NCBI RefSeq assembly: GCF_001510715.1
Contig: NZ_LMTJ01000005.1
Coordinates: 438,642-502,641, forward strand
Source of the DNA: Bacillus sp. FJAT-29814
Lineage (GTDB): Bacteria; Bacillota; Bacilli; Bacillales; Cytobacillaceae
Reading direction: 5' to 3'
DNA: 64,000 nt
Below, in pieces: positions 43,656 through 54,119 of the stretch. A program made the translations under genes and the position numbers. The first letter of the stretch is position 1. Every line of letters begins with the position of its first letter. Below the pieces are notes generated by a model. That model was not told the origin of the DNA. It did not search any database and saw only the letters and a list, made by a program, of their open reading frames with translations.

Positions 43656-45743
43656 ATGGGAAAAAACATGCAAAACGTAATGATTGTAGGCGCCGGTAAA
43701 GGCGGAACAGCGTTATTAAAGATTCTAAAGGAATCAGAAGTCCTGAATGTGTATGCTGTAATTGACCGAAATGAGGATGCCCCTGGAATTTTAATGGCAA
43801 AAAAAGAAGGAATCAAGACGGGAACACATTGGAACTCATTTTTATCGGACCAAATCGATATTATAATCGAGCTAACGGGAAGTGAAAGAGTATTTGAAGA
43901 GATAAGAAGCAAGAAACATAAGAAAACAATCCTAATCCCGGGCAGTGTGGCTTTTCTTGTCTCGAAATTAATGGAGGAAAAAGAAGAACTAATCCAAAAG
44001 CAACAGTATGAATCCTATCTCCAAGAACTGATTTTTAACGCTACCAATGACGGGATGGTGGTCATCAACCGGAAGGGCGATGTTATCTTATTTAACCGCC
44101 GGGCCGAGGAGATGATGGACCTGAAAAAAGAGTTGGCGATAGGAAAATATATTGCCGAGGTCATTCCGCATACGAGGCTTCCAATTATTCTAGAAACACG
44201 CAGAATCGAAACAAACCAGGAAATGGTCTTGGGCAATGGCCGCAAAATCATTACCACCAGGATCCCAATCATAGAGGAAAACGGAACACTGATCGGGGCG
44301 CTGGCCGTGTTTAAGGATATTACCGAGGTCGTAAACCTTGCCGAGGAAATAACCAACTTGAAGGAAATACAAACAATGCTGCAGGCCATCATCGATTCTA
44401 GTGATGACGCGATTTCAGTTGTGGATGAGACAGGCCGCGGGATCATGATTAACCCTGCATATACACGGATTACTGGTCTGTCGCAAGCAGAAGTCATTGG
44501 CCAGCCTGCCACAACAGATATTTCCGAAGGCGAAAGCATGCACATGAAAGTCCTGCAAACGAGAAAGGCTGTGCGGGGTGCACATATGCGGGTGGGCCCC
44601 AATAAACGGGAGGTCATCGTTAATGTTGCCCCGATTATCGTAAGCGGAAAATTAAAAGGCAGTGTTGGAGTTATTCACGACATGTCAGAAATGAAATCGC
44701 TCAGCAGGGAATTGAACCAGGCACGGCAATTGATTCGCAAGCTTGAAGCAAAATATACGTTTGAAGATATCATCGGCAAATCGGATGAAATGATGCTGGC
44801 GATTGAACAGGCCAAGCTTGGAGCCAAAACGCCTGCAACTGTCCTGCTTCGCGGGGAATCGGGAACCGGGAAGGAATTATTTGCCCACGCCATCCATAAT
44901 GCCAGTGACCGGAAATATAACAAATTTATCCGCGTGAATTGCGCGGCTATTTCCGAATCATTGCTTGAAAGTGAGTTGTTCGGCTATGAAGCGGGGGCTT
45001 TCTCCGGAGCGTTAAGAGGGGGGAAAACGGGTCTTTTTGAGGAAGCGAATAATGGCAGCATTTTTCTTGATGAAATCGGGGAACTGTCAGCCAATACACA
45101 AGCCAAGCTGCTTCGCGTCCTTCAGGAAAGTGAAATTCTCCGTGTCGGCGGGACCAAACCGATAGCCATTAATGTAAGGATAATAGCCGCCACCAATGTC
45201 AATTTGGAAAAGGGGATTGCTAAAGGAACCTTTAGGGAAGACTTATATTACCGTTTAAACCGGATGCCAATACATATACCGCCATTAAGGAAACGCAAAG
45301 AAGAAATTCCTGCTTTATGTGAGAGACTGATTTTAAAAATAAACCGTGATTATGGGCGCAATGTCGAAGGAATCACATCTGCGGCGCTGACCAAATTTAT
45401 GGAGTACGATTGGCCTGGTAACGTTAGGGAATTGGAGAATATTCTCGGCAGAGCAATCATTTTTATGAATTATTACGAATCATTCATTGATATCCGGCAC
45501 TTGCCCGAATTGAAAAATCGACTAACGGAAAGCGAAGTTTTCGACACTGGGGGTCACAATCCAATTACCTCTGGCCGCACATTAACAGAATTAATGGAAG
45601 AATACGAAGCGGGGATTATTCAACAGACTCTTAGCAGGTTTAAGGGAAACAAGACGCTGACAGCAAAAACACTTGGCTTGTCTGTAAGGAATTTATATTA
45701 TAAGCTCGGAAAATACAAACTTGAAAACAATAGCACGCAATAA
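43656..45743 (+). CDS. bkdR: Sigma-54-dependent activator BkdR of the bkd operon
   Basis: 695 residues from the ATG five bases after AGGTG; a longer frame upstream is less likely. N-terminal Rossmann-like part ([16 protein letters not shown]), two PAS domains (about residues 130-240 and 250-360), an AAA+ domain with GESGTGKE, the sigma-54 contact loop EAGAFSGA (S for the usual T), [11 protein letters not shown] and a Fis-type helix-turn-helix at the end ([20 protein letters not shown]). Activates the operon that starts 110 bases downstream. Confidence 0.95.
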   Translation: MGKNMQNVMIVGAGKGGTALLKILKESEVLNVYAVIDRNEDAPGILMAKKEGIKTGTHWNSFLSDQIDIIIELTGSERVFEEIRSKKHKKTILIPGSVAFLVSKLMEEKEELIQKQQYESYLQELIFNATNDGMVVINRKGDVILFNRRAEEMMDLKKELAIGKYIAEVIPHTRLPIILETRRIETNQEMVLGNGRKIITTRIPIIEENGTLIGALAVFKDITEVVNLAEEITNLKEIQTMLQAIIDSSDDAISVVDETGRGIMINPAYTRITGLSQAEVIGQPATTDISEGESMHMKVLQTRKAVRGAHMRVGPNKREVIVNVAPIIVSGKLKGSVGVIHDMSEMKSLSRELNQARQLIRKLEAKYTFEDIIGKSDEMMLAIEQAKLGAKTPATVLLRGESGTGKELFAHAIHNASDRKYNKFIRVNCAAISESLLESELFGYEAGAFSGALRGGKTGLFEEANNGSIFLDEIGELSANTQAKLLRVLQESEILRVGGTKPIAINVRIIAATNVNLEKGIAKGTFREDLYYRLNRMPIHIPPLRKRKEEIPALCERLILKINRDYGRNVEGITSAALTKFMEYDWPGNVRELENILGRAIIFMNYYESFIDIRHLPELKNRLTESEVFDTGGHNPITSGRTLTELMEEYEAGIIQQTLSRFKGNKTLTAKTLGLSVRNLYYKLGKYKLENNSTQ

Positions 45744-45811
45744 ATTTCATACTGTGAAAAAATTTGCAGGCTCGAACATCGTAGAAATAAAGCGTTTTCA
45801 TAAAAATATTA

Positions 45812-45827
45812 TGGCACGGTTCTTGCA
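45812..45827 (+). promoter_or_regulatory. Sigma-54 (-24/-12) promoter of the bkd operon
   Basis: TGGCACGGTTCTTGCA fits the consensus TGGCACRNNNTTGCW with exact spacing. A TTTCA-N5-TGAAA inverted repeat at 45745-45759 could be part of the BkdR site. Confidence 0.92.
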
Positions 45828-45854
45828 TAGTAACTAAATGGAGTTGCAGTATGG

Positions 45855-46781
45855 ATGGAAAGGGTTGATGACAACTTGTTACTGGAGTCACTGATTGACA
45901 AAGCAACCCAATCAAATAGAAAAACAGTTGCAGTTGCAGCGGCAGAAGATGTAGAAGTGATTGAAGCGGTATTGGATGCTTTGGAACGTGACCTAGCCGA
46001 TTTCCTGTTAATTGGTGATGAGGAAAAAATCAACACCATTCTCAACCTGAAAAAGTATGACTGGAAAACCGGCAAACATGTAAGGATTATTCAGGCTGCC
46101 TCTCAGGCGGAAGCAGCTGAATTAGCTGTCAAAGCGATTTTTAACAAAGAAGCGGAAGTCGTCATGAAAGGGAATCTTCCGACCAATATCATTTTAAAAG
46201 CAGTTTTAAATAAAGAATACGGATTACGGACCGGAAATGTTTTATCCCACACCGCTGTCTTTGAAGTCCAAGGATATGACCGATTTATTCTTGTCACCGA
46301 CGCGGCAATGAATATTGCACCGGATTTGGAGCAAAAGGTGCAAATCATAAAAAATGCGGTGTCGATTGCGAATTCCATCGGGATTAAGAATCCAAAAGTC
46401 GCACCGATTGCAGCTGTAGAAGTCGTAAATCCCGCAATGCAGGCCACGTTGGATGCCGCGGCTTTGACAATGATGAATAAGCGTGGTCAACTATCAGGCT
46501 GCATTATTGATGGTCCGCTTGCCCTTGATAATGCCGTCTCCAGTTTGGCTGCGGAACATAAAGGCATTCAAAGTGATGTGGCGGGACAGGCAGACATTTT
46601 ATTGGTACCTGCGATTGAAACAGGAAATGTCTTGTATAAATCTTTGATTTATTTTGCAGGCGCGAAAGTCGGCGCTGTTATTGCCGGGGCCAAAGCTCCG
46701 ATTGTGTTAACTTCACGGGCCGATTCAGCTGAAAGTAAGCTTTACTCATTAGCATTGGCATTGTGTTCTGTGCAAAAATAG
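45855..46781 (+). CDS. ptb: Phosphate butyryltransferase-type enzyme
   Basis: 308 residues; GGAG lies 11 bases before the ATG, right behind the sigma-54 promoter. Phosphate acyltransferase fold with VVMKGNLPTNIILKAVLNKEYGLR, VLVTDAAMNIAP-like LVTDAAMNIAPDLEQK and AAEHKGIQSDVAGQADILL. Converts branched acyl-CoA to acyl phosphate, which Buk then uses to make ATP. First gene of the bkd operon (yqiS in B. subtilis). Confidence 0.93.
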   Translation: MERVDDNLLLESLIDKATQSNRKTVAVAAAEDVEVIEAVLDALERDLADFLLIGDEEKINTILNLKKYDWKTGKHVRIIQAASQAEAAELAVKAIFNKEAEVVMKGNLPTNIILKAVLNKEYGLRTGNVLSHTAVFEVQGYDRFILVTDAAMNIAPDLEQKVQIIKNAVSIANSIGIKNPKVAPIAAVEVVNPAMQATLDAAALTMMNKRGQLSGCIIDGPLALDNAVSSLAAEHKGIQSDVAGQADILLVPAIETGNVLYKSLIYFAGAKVGAVIAGAKAPIVLTSRADSAESKLYSLALALCSVQK

Positions 46782-46811
46782 ATTACTTCAAAAATCGAGG
46801 AGGAATAAAAA

Positions 46812-47915
46812 ATGGAAATCTTTAAGTACATGGAAAATTATGATTATGAGCAAGTGGTATTCTGCCAGGATAAACAATCAGGATTAAAAGCCATTATTGC
46901 GATACATGATACAACTCTGGGACCTGCATTAGGCGGAACCCGGATGTGGACATATGAGACCGAGGAAGCGGCGATCGAAGACGCGTTAAGATTGGCCAAG
47001 GGCATGACATATAAAAATGCAGCAGCCGGTTTAAATCTTGGCGGCGGTAAAACAGTCATTATCGGCGACCCGCGCAAAGACAAGAATGAAGAAATGTTCC
47101 GTGCTTTCGGCCGTTATGTCCAGGGCTTAAATGGACGCTACATTACTGCGGAAGATGTAGGTACAACAGTGGCCGATATGGATTTAATCCATGAAGAAAC
47201 CGACTATGTAACTGGCATTTCTCCTGCCTTCGGTTCATCAGGAAACCCTTCTCCGGTTACAGCCTATGGTGTGTATCGTGGAATGAAAGCCGCAGCAAAG
47301 GAAGCCTTTGGTTCTGATTCGCTTGAAGGCAAAATAATTGCCATCCAAGGTGTAGGTAACGTTGCTTATACCCTTTGTCGCCACCTGCATGAAGAAGGCG
47401 CCCAACTAATTGTAACAGATATTAATAAGGAAGCTGTGATGAGAGCAGTTGAAGACTTCGGCGCCCGGGCGGTCGATCCAAATGAAATTTACAGTGTTGA
47501 ATGTGATATTTATGCTCCTTGTGCTCTAGGTGCCACCATCAATGACGACACAATACCTCAATTAAAGGCTAAAGTCATTGCTGGTTCTGCCAATAATCAA
47601 TTAAAGGAAACGCGTCACGGCGACCTTATTCACGAATTGGGAATCGTGTACGCACCTGACTATGTCATCAATGCCGGCGGGGTCATTAACGTTGCCGATG
47701 AGCTATACGGATACAATAGCGAACGTGCGTTGAAAAAGGTTGAAACGATTTACAACAGCATTGAAAAGGTTATTGAAATTTCCAAGCGTGATGGAATCCC
47801 TACCTATGTGGCAGCAGACCGGATGGCTGAAGAAAGAATTGAAAGAATGCGGAATTCAAGAAGTCAATTCCTGCAAAATGGCCACCACATTTTAAGTAGA
47901 AGAAGAACAAGATAA
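46812..47915 (+). CDS. bcd: Branched-chain amino acid (leucine) dehydrogenase
   Basis: 367 residues. Glu/Leu/Phe/Val dehydrogenase with [11 protein letters not shown], catalytic lysine region [13 protein letters not shown], the Rossmann motif [16 protein letters not shown] and [16 protein letters not shown]. Removes the amino group of Leu, Ile and Val with NAD, giving the keto acids for the Bkd complex. Thirty bases after ptb; a long hairpin follows. Confidence 0.96.
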   Translation: MEIFKYMENYDYEQVVFCQDKQSGLKAIIAIHDTTLGPALGGTRMWTYETEEAAIEDALRLAKGMTYKNAAAGLNLGGGKTVIIGDPRKDKNEEMFRAFGRYVQGLNGRYITAEDVGTTVADMDLIHEETDYVTGISPAFGSSGNPSPVTAYGVYRGMKAAAKEAFGSDSLEGKIIAIQGVGNVAYTLCRHLHEEGAQLIVTDINKEAVMRAVEDFGARAVDPNEIYSVECDIYAPCALGATINDDTIPQLKAKVIAGSANNQLKETRHGDLIHELGIVYAPDYVINAGGVINVADELYGYNSERALKKVETIYNSIEKVIEISKRDGIPTYVAADRMAEERIERMRNSRSQFLQNGHHILSRRRTR

Positions 47916-47941
47916 ACTGCTTCACTGGTGAAATATGTTCC

Positions 47942-47980
47942 GGCAAAAACGCTGAATGAGAAATTCAGCGTCTTTGCCTT
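47942..47980 (+). terminator. Hairpin between bcd and buk
   Basis: GGCAAA-A-ACGCTGAAT pairs with ATTCAGCGT-C-TTTGCC (one mismatch) around five bases. Without a clean T run it may act as a partial stop or protect the bcd end of the message. Confidence 0.7.
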
Positions 47981-48057
47981 TAGAGAATCGGCAGTTATTT
48001 CCCCAGATATAGGACTCTCTTTTACTCTATATATGAAGCAAAACGGAGGGCTAAACG

Positions 48058-49161
48058 TTGCCAAATAAAAACTATCGAATTCTCGTCATCAACCCGGGCT
48101 CAACATCCACTAAAATCGGAGTCTTCGATAATGAAATTTCCATTCTAGAGAAAACCATTCGCCATGATGCAGATATTATCAATGCTTTTCCTACTATCAT
48201 TGATCAATACGAATTTAGAAAAAACACCATCCTAGAATCTCTGGATAGCGAAGGAATTAATATTTCCAAGTTAAGTGCAGTTTGCGGGCGTGGAGGATTA
48301 CTACGGCCAATTGAAGGCGGGACCTATGGTGTTAACGATACGATGCTCCGTGACTTGCGGATTGGTTTCTCGGGTCAGCATGCTTCTAACCTTGGCGGAA
48401 TCATCGCGTTTGAAATTGCCTCAGCCCTGAATATCCCCGCTTATATCGTCGACCCTGTTGTAGTTGATGAATTAGATCCACTCGCACGGATTTCAGGGTT
48501 TTCCCTAATTGAACGAAAGAGCATCTTCCATGCCTTGAATCAAAAAGCAGTGGCCAGAAGAGTGGCGAAGGAATTGGGGAAAAAATACAATGAGCTGAAT
48601 TTAATTGTCACCCATCTGGGCGGCGGTATCACCGTCGGTGTCCATAAACAAGGCAGAGTGGTTGACGTCAACAACGGCCTCCACGGGGATGGGCCATTTA
48701 GCCCTGAACGTGCCGGTACAGTTCCGGCCGGTGACCTGATTGCCTTATGCTTTTCGGGAGAACATTATCGAGATGAGCTTATGAAACGGCTTGTGGGCCA
48801 AGGCGGGCTTGTTGGCTACCTGGGAACAAACGATGCCCTAAAGGTGGAACAGCGGATTGCCGCAGGTGATAAAAAAGCGGAACTTGTGTATGAGGCGATG
48901 GCCTATCAGGTAGCTAAAGAAATTGGAGCGGCAAGCGCTGTGCTTTCCGGAAAAGTGGATGCCATCGTGTTAACAGGGGGGCTAGCCTATGGGAAGGATT
49001 TTGTCCGATCAATCAGCGAGCGCATTAATTGGATTGCCGATGTGATTGTCCATCCGGGAGAGAATGAATTGCAAGCCTTAGCGGAAGGAGCACTCCGGGT
49101 CTTGCGTGGCGAGGAAGAGGTTAAAGAATATCCCGGCAAATTTGAAACGGTTAAAATATAG
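48058..49161 (+). CDS. buk: Butyrate/branched-chain acyl kinase
   Basis: 367 residues from TTG after CGGAGGG. ASKHA-fold acid kinase with the phosphate motif [29 protein letters not shown] and [14 protein letters not shown]. Makes ATP from branched acyl phosphates formed by Ptb. B. subtilis buk lies at the same place. Confidence 0.95.
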   Translation: MPNKNYRILVINPGSTSTKIGVFDNEISILEKTIRHDADIINAFPTIIDQYEFRKNTILESLDSEGINISKLSAVCGRGGLLRPIEGGTYGVNDTMLRDLRIGFSGQHASNLGGIIAFEIASALNIPAYIVDPVVVDELDPLARISGFSLIERKSIFHALNQKAVARRVAKELGKKYNELNLIVTHLGGGITVGVHKQGRVVDVNNGLHGDGPFSPERAGTVPAGDLIALCFSGEHYRDELMKRLVGQGGLVGYLGTNDALKVEQRIAAGDKKAELVYEAMAYQVAKEIGAASAVLSGKVDAIVLTGGLAYGKDFVRSISERINWIADVIVHPGENELQALAEGALRVLRGEEEVKEYPGKFETVKI

Positions 49162-49183
49162 GGGTTTTTAGGAGGAAGAAAAC

Positions 49184-50605
49184 GTGGCACAAGAATATGA
49201 TTTAGTGATACTAGGCGGGGGAACCGGCGGTTATGTTGCTGCCATTCGCGCGTCACAGCTAGGCTTAAAAACAGCCATCGTTGAAAAAGGGAAACTGGGC
49301 GGCACCTGCCTTCATAAAGGCTGTATTCCAAGCAAAGCGCTGCTTAGAAGTGCGGAAGTATACGCCACAACGAAACGCGGTGAAGAGTTTGGGGTCATCA
49401 CTGGCGATGTATCAGTTAATTTTAGCAAAGTTCAAGAACGGAAAAATAAAATTGTCGACCAGCTTCATAAAGGTGTTCAGCATTTAATGAAGCAAGGAAA
49501 AATTGATATTTACGAAGGAATCGGCCGAATTCTTGGTCCATCAATTTTTTCGCCGATGCCGGGAACGATATCAGTGGAAATGAACAACGGTTCGGAAAAT
49601 GAAATGCTACTTCCAAAGAATGTGATAATCGCGACCGGTTCGAGACCGCGGACATTGCCTGGATTGGAAATCGATGGGGAGTACGTGATGTCCTCTGATG
49701 AAGCATTGCAACTGCAATCTTTGCCAAGCTCAATCATCATTGTTGGCGGCGGTGTGATCGGAATCGAATGGGCTTCGATGCTCTCCGATTTCGGGGTTGA
49801 GGTTACCGTAATAGAATACGCTGACCGGGTAATCCCGACCGAGGATAAAGATATCTCCAAAGAAATGCAGCGGTTAATGAAGAAAAAAGGTCTCAAGCTA
49901 ATAACTGGTGCAAAAGTCCTTGCTGAAACACTTGTTAAGGATAATGGTGTTTCCGTTTCCGCCGAGGTAAAAGGCGAAATAAGGGAATTTAAAGCGGAAA
50001 AATTGCTCGTTTCTGTGGGGCGGCAGGCAAATACAGAAGGAATTGGGCTTGAAAATACCGAGATTCAAGTTGAAAAAGGATTTATTGTGACCAATGAATT
50101 TTTTCAAACAAAAGAATCCCATATATATGCGATTGGCGATGTGATTGGCGGCCTGCAGCTGGCCCACGTTGCTTCCCATGAAGGCATCGTTGCCGTGGAG
50201 CATATTACCGGAGAAGATCCTTCACCTATAGATTATAATCTGGTTTCACGATGCATTTATTCGAGTCCTGAGGTTTCCAGTGTCGGTATTACCGAGGAGC
50301 AGGCCAAGGAAAAAGGCCATAAAGTAAAGGTGGGCAAGTTCTCCTTCCGGGCTATCGGTAAAGCGCTTGTGTTCGGTGAGGCGGATGGATTTGTCAAAAT
50401 CATCGCTGACGAGGAGACGGAAGATCTACTCGGTGTCCATATGATTGGCCCGCACGTGACCGATATGATTTCAGAGGCAGGCTTGGCAATGGTATTGGAT
50501 GCCGTACCATGGGAAATTGCTCATACGATTCATCCGCACCCAACTTTGTCAGAGGCTATTGGGGAAGCCGCGCTGGCAGTGGATGGGAAAGCCATACATG
50601 GTTAA
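49184..50605 (+). CDS. lpdV: Dihydrolipoyl dehydrogenase (E3) of the Bkd complex
   Basis: 473 residues. FAD motif LVILGGGTGGYVAAIRA, redox disulfide GGTCLHKGCIPSK, NAD motif IIVGGGVIGIEWASML, YAIGDVIGGLQLAH and the C-terminal active-site HTIHPHPTLSE. Reoxidises the lipoyl arm of BkdB with NAD. Twenty-two bases after buk. Confidence 0.96.
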   Translation: MAQEYDLVILGGGTGGYVAAIRASQLGLKTAIVEKGKLGGTCLHKGCIPSKALLRSAEVYATTKRGEEFGVITGDVSVNFSKVQERKNKIVDQLHKGVQHLMKQGKIDIYEGIGRILGPSIFSPMPGTISVEMNNGSENEMLLPKNVIIATGSRPRTLPGLEIDGEYVMSSDEALQLQSLPSSIIIVGGGVIGIEWASMLSDFGVEVTVIEYADRVIPTEDKDISKEMQRLMKKKGLKLITGAKVLAETLVKDNGVSVSAEVKGEIREFKAEKLLVSVGRQANTEGIGLENTEIQVEKGFIVTNEFFQTKESHIYAIGDVIGGLQLAHVASHEGIVAVEHITGEDPSPIDYNLVSRCIYSSPEVSSVGITEEQAKEKGHKVKVGKFSFRAIGKALVFGEADGFVKIIADEETEDLLGVHMIGPHVTDMISEAGLAMVLDAVPWEIAHTIHPHPTLSEAIGEAALAVDGKAIHG

Positions 50606-50637
50606 TTTTTAGATTAAGAGTGGACTTTTAGGAAGAA

Positions 50638-50667
50638 AGGTTGCTGGTATTCAGCATCTTTTTTTCC
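50638..50667 (+). terminator. Hairpin between lpdV and bkdAA
   Basis: GTTGCTG pairs with CAGCATC (one mismatch) around five bases, followed by seven T residues. It may lower read-through to the E1/E2 genes. Confidence 0.6.
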
Positions 50668-50737
50668 GGCTTTAGTTTCCAATATTGAAATTGTGAAAAA
50701 ATGAATAACAAGCGAACAATCGGGAGGAATGAATGCA

Positions 50738-51733
50738 ATGGTGGAAAAGCGTCATGAAGCGTTAGGGTTATCTGACGAAAAAGTGCTGGATATGTATGAA
50801 ACGATGCTCCTTGCCCGCCGGATTGATGAACGGATGTGGCTATTAAACCGTGCCGGAAAAATACCTTTTGTGATTTCATGTCAAGGACAGGAGGCCGCCC
50901 AGGTTGGCGCTGCTTTTGCCCTTGACCGTGAAAAAGACTATATATGCCCGTACTATCGTGATTTGGGAGTAGTTCTCGCTTTTGGGATGACAACTCAAGA
51001 ACTGATGCTGTCCGGATTTGCCAAAGCGGAGGATCCGAACTCTGGCGGACGGCAAATGCCTGGGCACTTTGGACAAAAGAAAAACCGGATTGTAACGGGC
51101 TCGTCTCCGGTTACCACTCAGGTGCCGCACGCAGTAGGTGTCGCACTTGCTGGAAAAATGGAAAGAAAGGATTTTGTCACCTATGTCAGCTTTGGTGAAG
51201 GCTCCTCAAATCAGGGAGATTTCCATGAAGGGGCAAACTTTGCCGGTGTCCACAAGCTTCCGGTGATTTTTATGTGCGAAAATAACAAATATGCGATCTC
51301 AGTACCGATAGAAAAGCAATTGGCCTGTGAAAACGTTTCTGACCGGGCGATTGGGTACGGTATGCCTGGATTTACCGTGGATGGCAATGACCCGCTTGAA
51401 GTATACAAAGTAGTAAAAGAAGCGGCAGACCGAGGACGTCGCGGGGAAGGCCCAACTTTGATTGAAACGGTTTCTTATCGCCTGACTCCACACTCTTCCG
51501 ATGATGATGACCGCACTTACCGAGCTCCGGATGAAGTTGCAAAGGCGAAAACAAAAGATCCTATTATTACCTTTGGCGCCTATTTAAAAGAAACAGGTGT
51601 TATGAACGACGAGCTTGAAAAGGAAATCAATGACCGTGTCATGAAATTGGTGAACGAAGCAACTGATTATGCTGAAAATGCACCGTATGCAGCGCCGGAG
51701 CACGCGATGAAATTTGTTTATGCTGACAGGTAA
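50738..51733 (+). CDS. bkdAA: Branched-chain keto acid dehydrogenase E1 alpha
   Basis: 331 residues from the ATG ten bases after GGGAGG; the alignment with other BkdAA (RHEALGL start) supports it. Thiamine diphosphate motif GEGSSNQGDFHEGANFAGVHKLPVIFMCENN in the middle, MLLARRIDERMWLLNRAGKIPF near the start and the loop YRLTPHSSDDDDRTYR. Decarboxylates branched keto acids with BkdAB. Confidence 0.96.
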   Translation: MVEKRHEALGLSDEKVLDMYETMLLARRIDERMWLLNRAGKIPFVISCQGQEAAQVGAAFALDREKDYICPYYRDLGVVLAFGMTTQELMLSGFAKAEDPNSGGRQMPGHFGQKKNRIVTGSSPVTTQVPHAVGVALAGKMERKDFVTYVSFGEGSSNQGDFHEGANFAGVHKLPVIFMCENNKYAISVPIEKQLACENVSDRAIGYGMPGFTVDGNDPLEVYKVVKEAADRGRRGEGPTLIETVSYRLTPHSSDDDDRTYRAPDEVAKAKTKDPIITFGAYLKETGVMNDELEKEINDRVMKLVNEATDYAENAPYAAPEHAMKFVYADR

Positions 51734-51745
51734 GGGGGAAGGAAA

Positions 51746-52729
51746 ATGGCGATAATTTCATATATCGATGCCGTAACAATGGCGATTCGTGAGGAAATGG
51801 AACGGGATCCAAAGGTTTTTGTCCTTGGTGAGGATGTTGGGGTAAAAGGCGGTGTGTTTAAGGCAACGCAGGGCTTATACGAACAATTTGGCGAAGAGCG
51901 GGTCATCGATACGCCGCTGGCAGAATCGGCAATTGCCGGTGTTGGTATCGGTGCGGCGATGTACGGGATGCGCCCGATTGCGGAAATGCAATTTGCCGAC
52001 TTTATCATGCCGGCAGTAAACCAAATTATTTCCGAAGCAGCAAGAATTCGCTATCGGTCCAACAATGACTGGAACTGCCCGATTGTGATTCGTGCTCCTT
52101 ATGGAGGCGGCGTTCACGGCGCCCTTTATCACTCGCAGTCGGTGGAAGCGGTGTTTGCCAATCAGCCGGGTTTAAAGATTGTTATGCCTTCTACGCCGTA
52201 TGATGTAAAGGGGCTGTTAAAAGCAGCCATTCGCGATAATGATCCGGTGCTATTTTTCGAGCATAAACGGGCTTACCGCTTAATTAAAGGGGAAGTCCCA
52301 ACAGAAGATTATACGCTGCCAATCGGAAAAGCCGATGTGAAGCGCGAAGGAGAAGATATTACTGTTATCACTTATGGCCTTTGCGTTCATTTTGCCCTTC
52401 AGGCTGCGGAAAAATTGGCGAAGGACGGAATTTCAGCACATATTCTGGATTTACGGACAGTCTATCCGCTCGACAAAGAAGCGATTATTGAAGCGGCATC
52501 GAAGACGGGTAAGGTGTTGCTTGTGACCGAGGACAATAAAGAAGGAAGCATAATGAGTGAGGTCGCAGCGATTATCGCGGAACATTGCCTATTTGAATTG
52601 GATGCGCCAATTAAACGCCTGGCCGGTCCGGACGTTCCGGCGATGCCCTATGCACCAACAATGGAAAAATTCTTTATGATCAATCCGGATAAAGTGGAAA
52701 AAGCAATGCGCGAGCTTGCGGAGTTCTAG
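51746..52729 (+). CDS. bkdAB: Branched-chain keto acid dehydrogenase E1 beta
   Basis: 327 residues, the standard size, with VFVLGEDVGVKGGVFKAT, ERVIDTPLAESAIAGVGIGAA, IRAPYGGGVHGALYHSQS and the C-terminal LAGPDVPAMPYAPTMEKF. Forms the E1 heterotetramer with BkdAA. Starts 12 bases after it. Confidence 0.96.
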   Translation: MAIISYIDAVTMAIREEMERDPKVFVLGEDVGVKGGVFKATQGLYEQFGEERVIDTPLAESAIAGVGIGAAMYGMRPIAEMQFADFIMPAVNQIISEAARIRYRSNNDWNCPIVIRAPYGGGVHGALYHSQSVEAVFANQPGLKIVMPSTPYDVKGLLKAAIRDNDPVLFFEHKRAYRLIKGEVPTEDYTLPIGKADVKREGEDITVITYGLCVHFALQAAEKLAKDGISAHILDLRTVYPLDKEAIIEAASKTGKVLLVTEDNKEGSIMSEVAAIIAEHCLFELDAPIKRLAGPDVPAMPYAPTMEKFFMINPDKVEKAMRELAEF

Positions 52730-52740
52730 GAGGTTTAGAT

Positions 52741-54048
52741 ATGGCACTTGAATTGATTAAAATGCCGCAGTTAGGCGAAAGTGTTACAGAAGGTACAATT
52801 AGCAAATGGCTTGTCTCAGTTGGTGATAAGGTAAACAAATACGACCCGCTTGCTGAGGTCATGACCGATAAGGTAAATGCCGAAGTGCCGTCCTCCTTTA
52901 CTGGGATCATTAAAGAACTGATTGCCGGGGAAGGCGACACACTAGCGGTTGGCGAAATTATTTGTAAGATTGAAACGGAAGGCGGCGGTGTTGCCGCGGA
53001 AGTTTCTGCGCCGCAGGCTGGCGTTGAGGCTGCTGATGCTGGCGCAGTCGCTGCAGCTGACAGTAAAGACCAAGGCAACAAAGCCCGTTACTCACCAGCT
53101 GTTCTAAAACTGTCCCAAGAGCATGGCATCGATTTAAGCCAGGTGTCAGGCACCGGTGCAGGCGGACGGATCACCCGTAAGGACTTGTTGCAGATTATCG
53201 AGTCCGGAAATATTCCTGTTGCGGGGCAAAAGGCAGCACCAGTTGAACAGCCTGTTCAACAAGCTGAGCCGGCTCAGCAGGCAGTTTCTACCCAGCCTAC
53301 AGCACCAGCGGCAATGGCACCTGCGCCTTCAATTCCGGTAGGTACCGGAGACATTGAAATTCCTGTTACTGGGGTACGCAAAGCAATTGCTGCCAATATG
53401 CTCCGCAGCAAGCACGAAGTGCCGCATGCCTGGACAATGGTCGAAGTCGATGCTACCAATCTTGTGGAGTACAGAAACTCGCTTAAAGATGAGTTCAAGA
53501 AAAAAGAGGGCTTTAATTTAACGTTTTTTGCTTTCTTTGTGAAGGCGGTCGCCCAGGCACTGAAAGAATACCCGCAAATCAACTCGATGTGGGCCGGTGA
53601 CAAAATCATTCAAAAGAAAGATATCAACATTTCCATTGCAGTAGCGACAGATGATGCCTTATTTGTTCCAGTCATCAAAAATGCTGATGAAAAGACAATC
53701 AAGGGAATTGCACGGGAAATTTCCGATCTGGCTGTAAAGGTCCGTTCCGGAAAGCTGCGTCCTGAAGATATGCAGGGTGGCACCATTACAGTGAATAACA
53801 CTGGCTCGTTTGGCTCGGTGCAATCTATGGGTATCATCAATTACCCGCAGGCAGCGATTCTCCAGGTTGAATCGATCGTAAAACGCCCAGTTGTCATGAA
53901 CAATGGGATGATTGCTGTCCGTGACATGGTCAATCTGTGCATGTCGCTGGATCACCGCGTGTTGGATGGTCTTGTATGCGGACGATTCCTTGCCAGAGTT
54001 AAAGAAATCATCGAAAACATGTCAAAATCGACTACTTCCATTTACTAA
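52741..54048 (+). CDS. bkdB: Branched-chain keto acid dehydrogenase E2 (lipoyl acyltransferase)
   Basis: 435 residues: a lipoyl domain with the lysine in MTDKVNAEV, an Ala/Gly linker, an E1/E3-binding domain (RYSPAVLKLSQEHGIDLSQVSGTG), a second Pro/Gln linker and the catalytic domain with MSLDHRVLDG near the end. Moves the acyl group from E1 to CoA. Last gene of the bkd operon. Confidence 0.96.
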   Translation: MALELIKMPQLGESVTEGTISKWLVSVGDKVNKYDPLAEVMTDKVNAEVPSSFTGIIKELIAGEGDTLAVGEIICKIETEGGGVAAEVSAPQAGVEAADAGAVAAADSKDQGNKARYSPAVLKLSQEHGIDLSQVSGTGAGGRITRKDLLQIIESGNIPVAGQKAAPVEQPVQQAEPAQQAVSTQPTAPAAMAPAPSIPVGTGDIEIPVTGVRKAIAANMLRSKHEVPHAWTMVEVDATNLVEYRNSLKDEFKKKEGFNLTFFAFFVKAVAQALKEYPQINSMWAGDKIIQKKDINISIAVATDDALFVPVIKNADEKTIKGIAREISDLAVKVRSGKLRPEDMQGGTITVNNTGSFGSVQSMGIINYPQAAILQVESIVKRPVVMNNGMIAVRDMVNLCMSLDHRVLDGLVCGRFLARVKEIIENMSKSTTSIY

Positions 54049-54055
54049 TGTTAAA

Positions 54056-54090
54056 AATGGCCGCCTACATAGGCGGCCAGATTTGTTCTA
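54056..54090 (+). terminator. Terminator of the bkd operon
   Basis: GGCCGCCT pairs with AGGCGGCC around ACAT; the following AGATTTGTTCT is only moderately T-rich. Confidence 0.65.
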
Positions 54091-54119
54091 AAAGAAGGAA
54101 TTGCTAGTAAAAGGGGGGG

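Noticed and set aside
44981..45010. Loss of the sigma-54 contact motif in BkdR (GAFSGA for GAFTGA)
   Set aside because: Serine at this place is a known, working variant; the promoter it acts on is intact.
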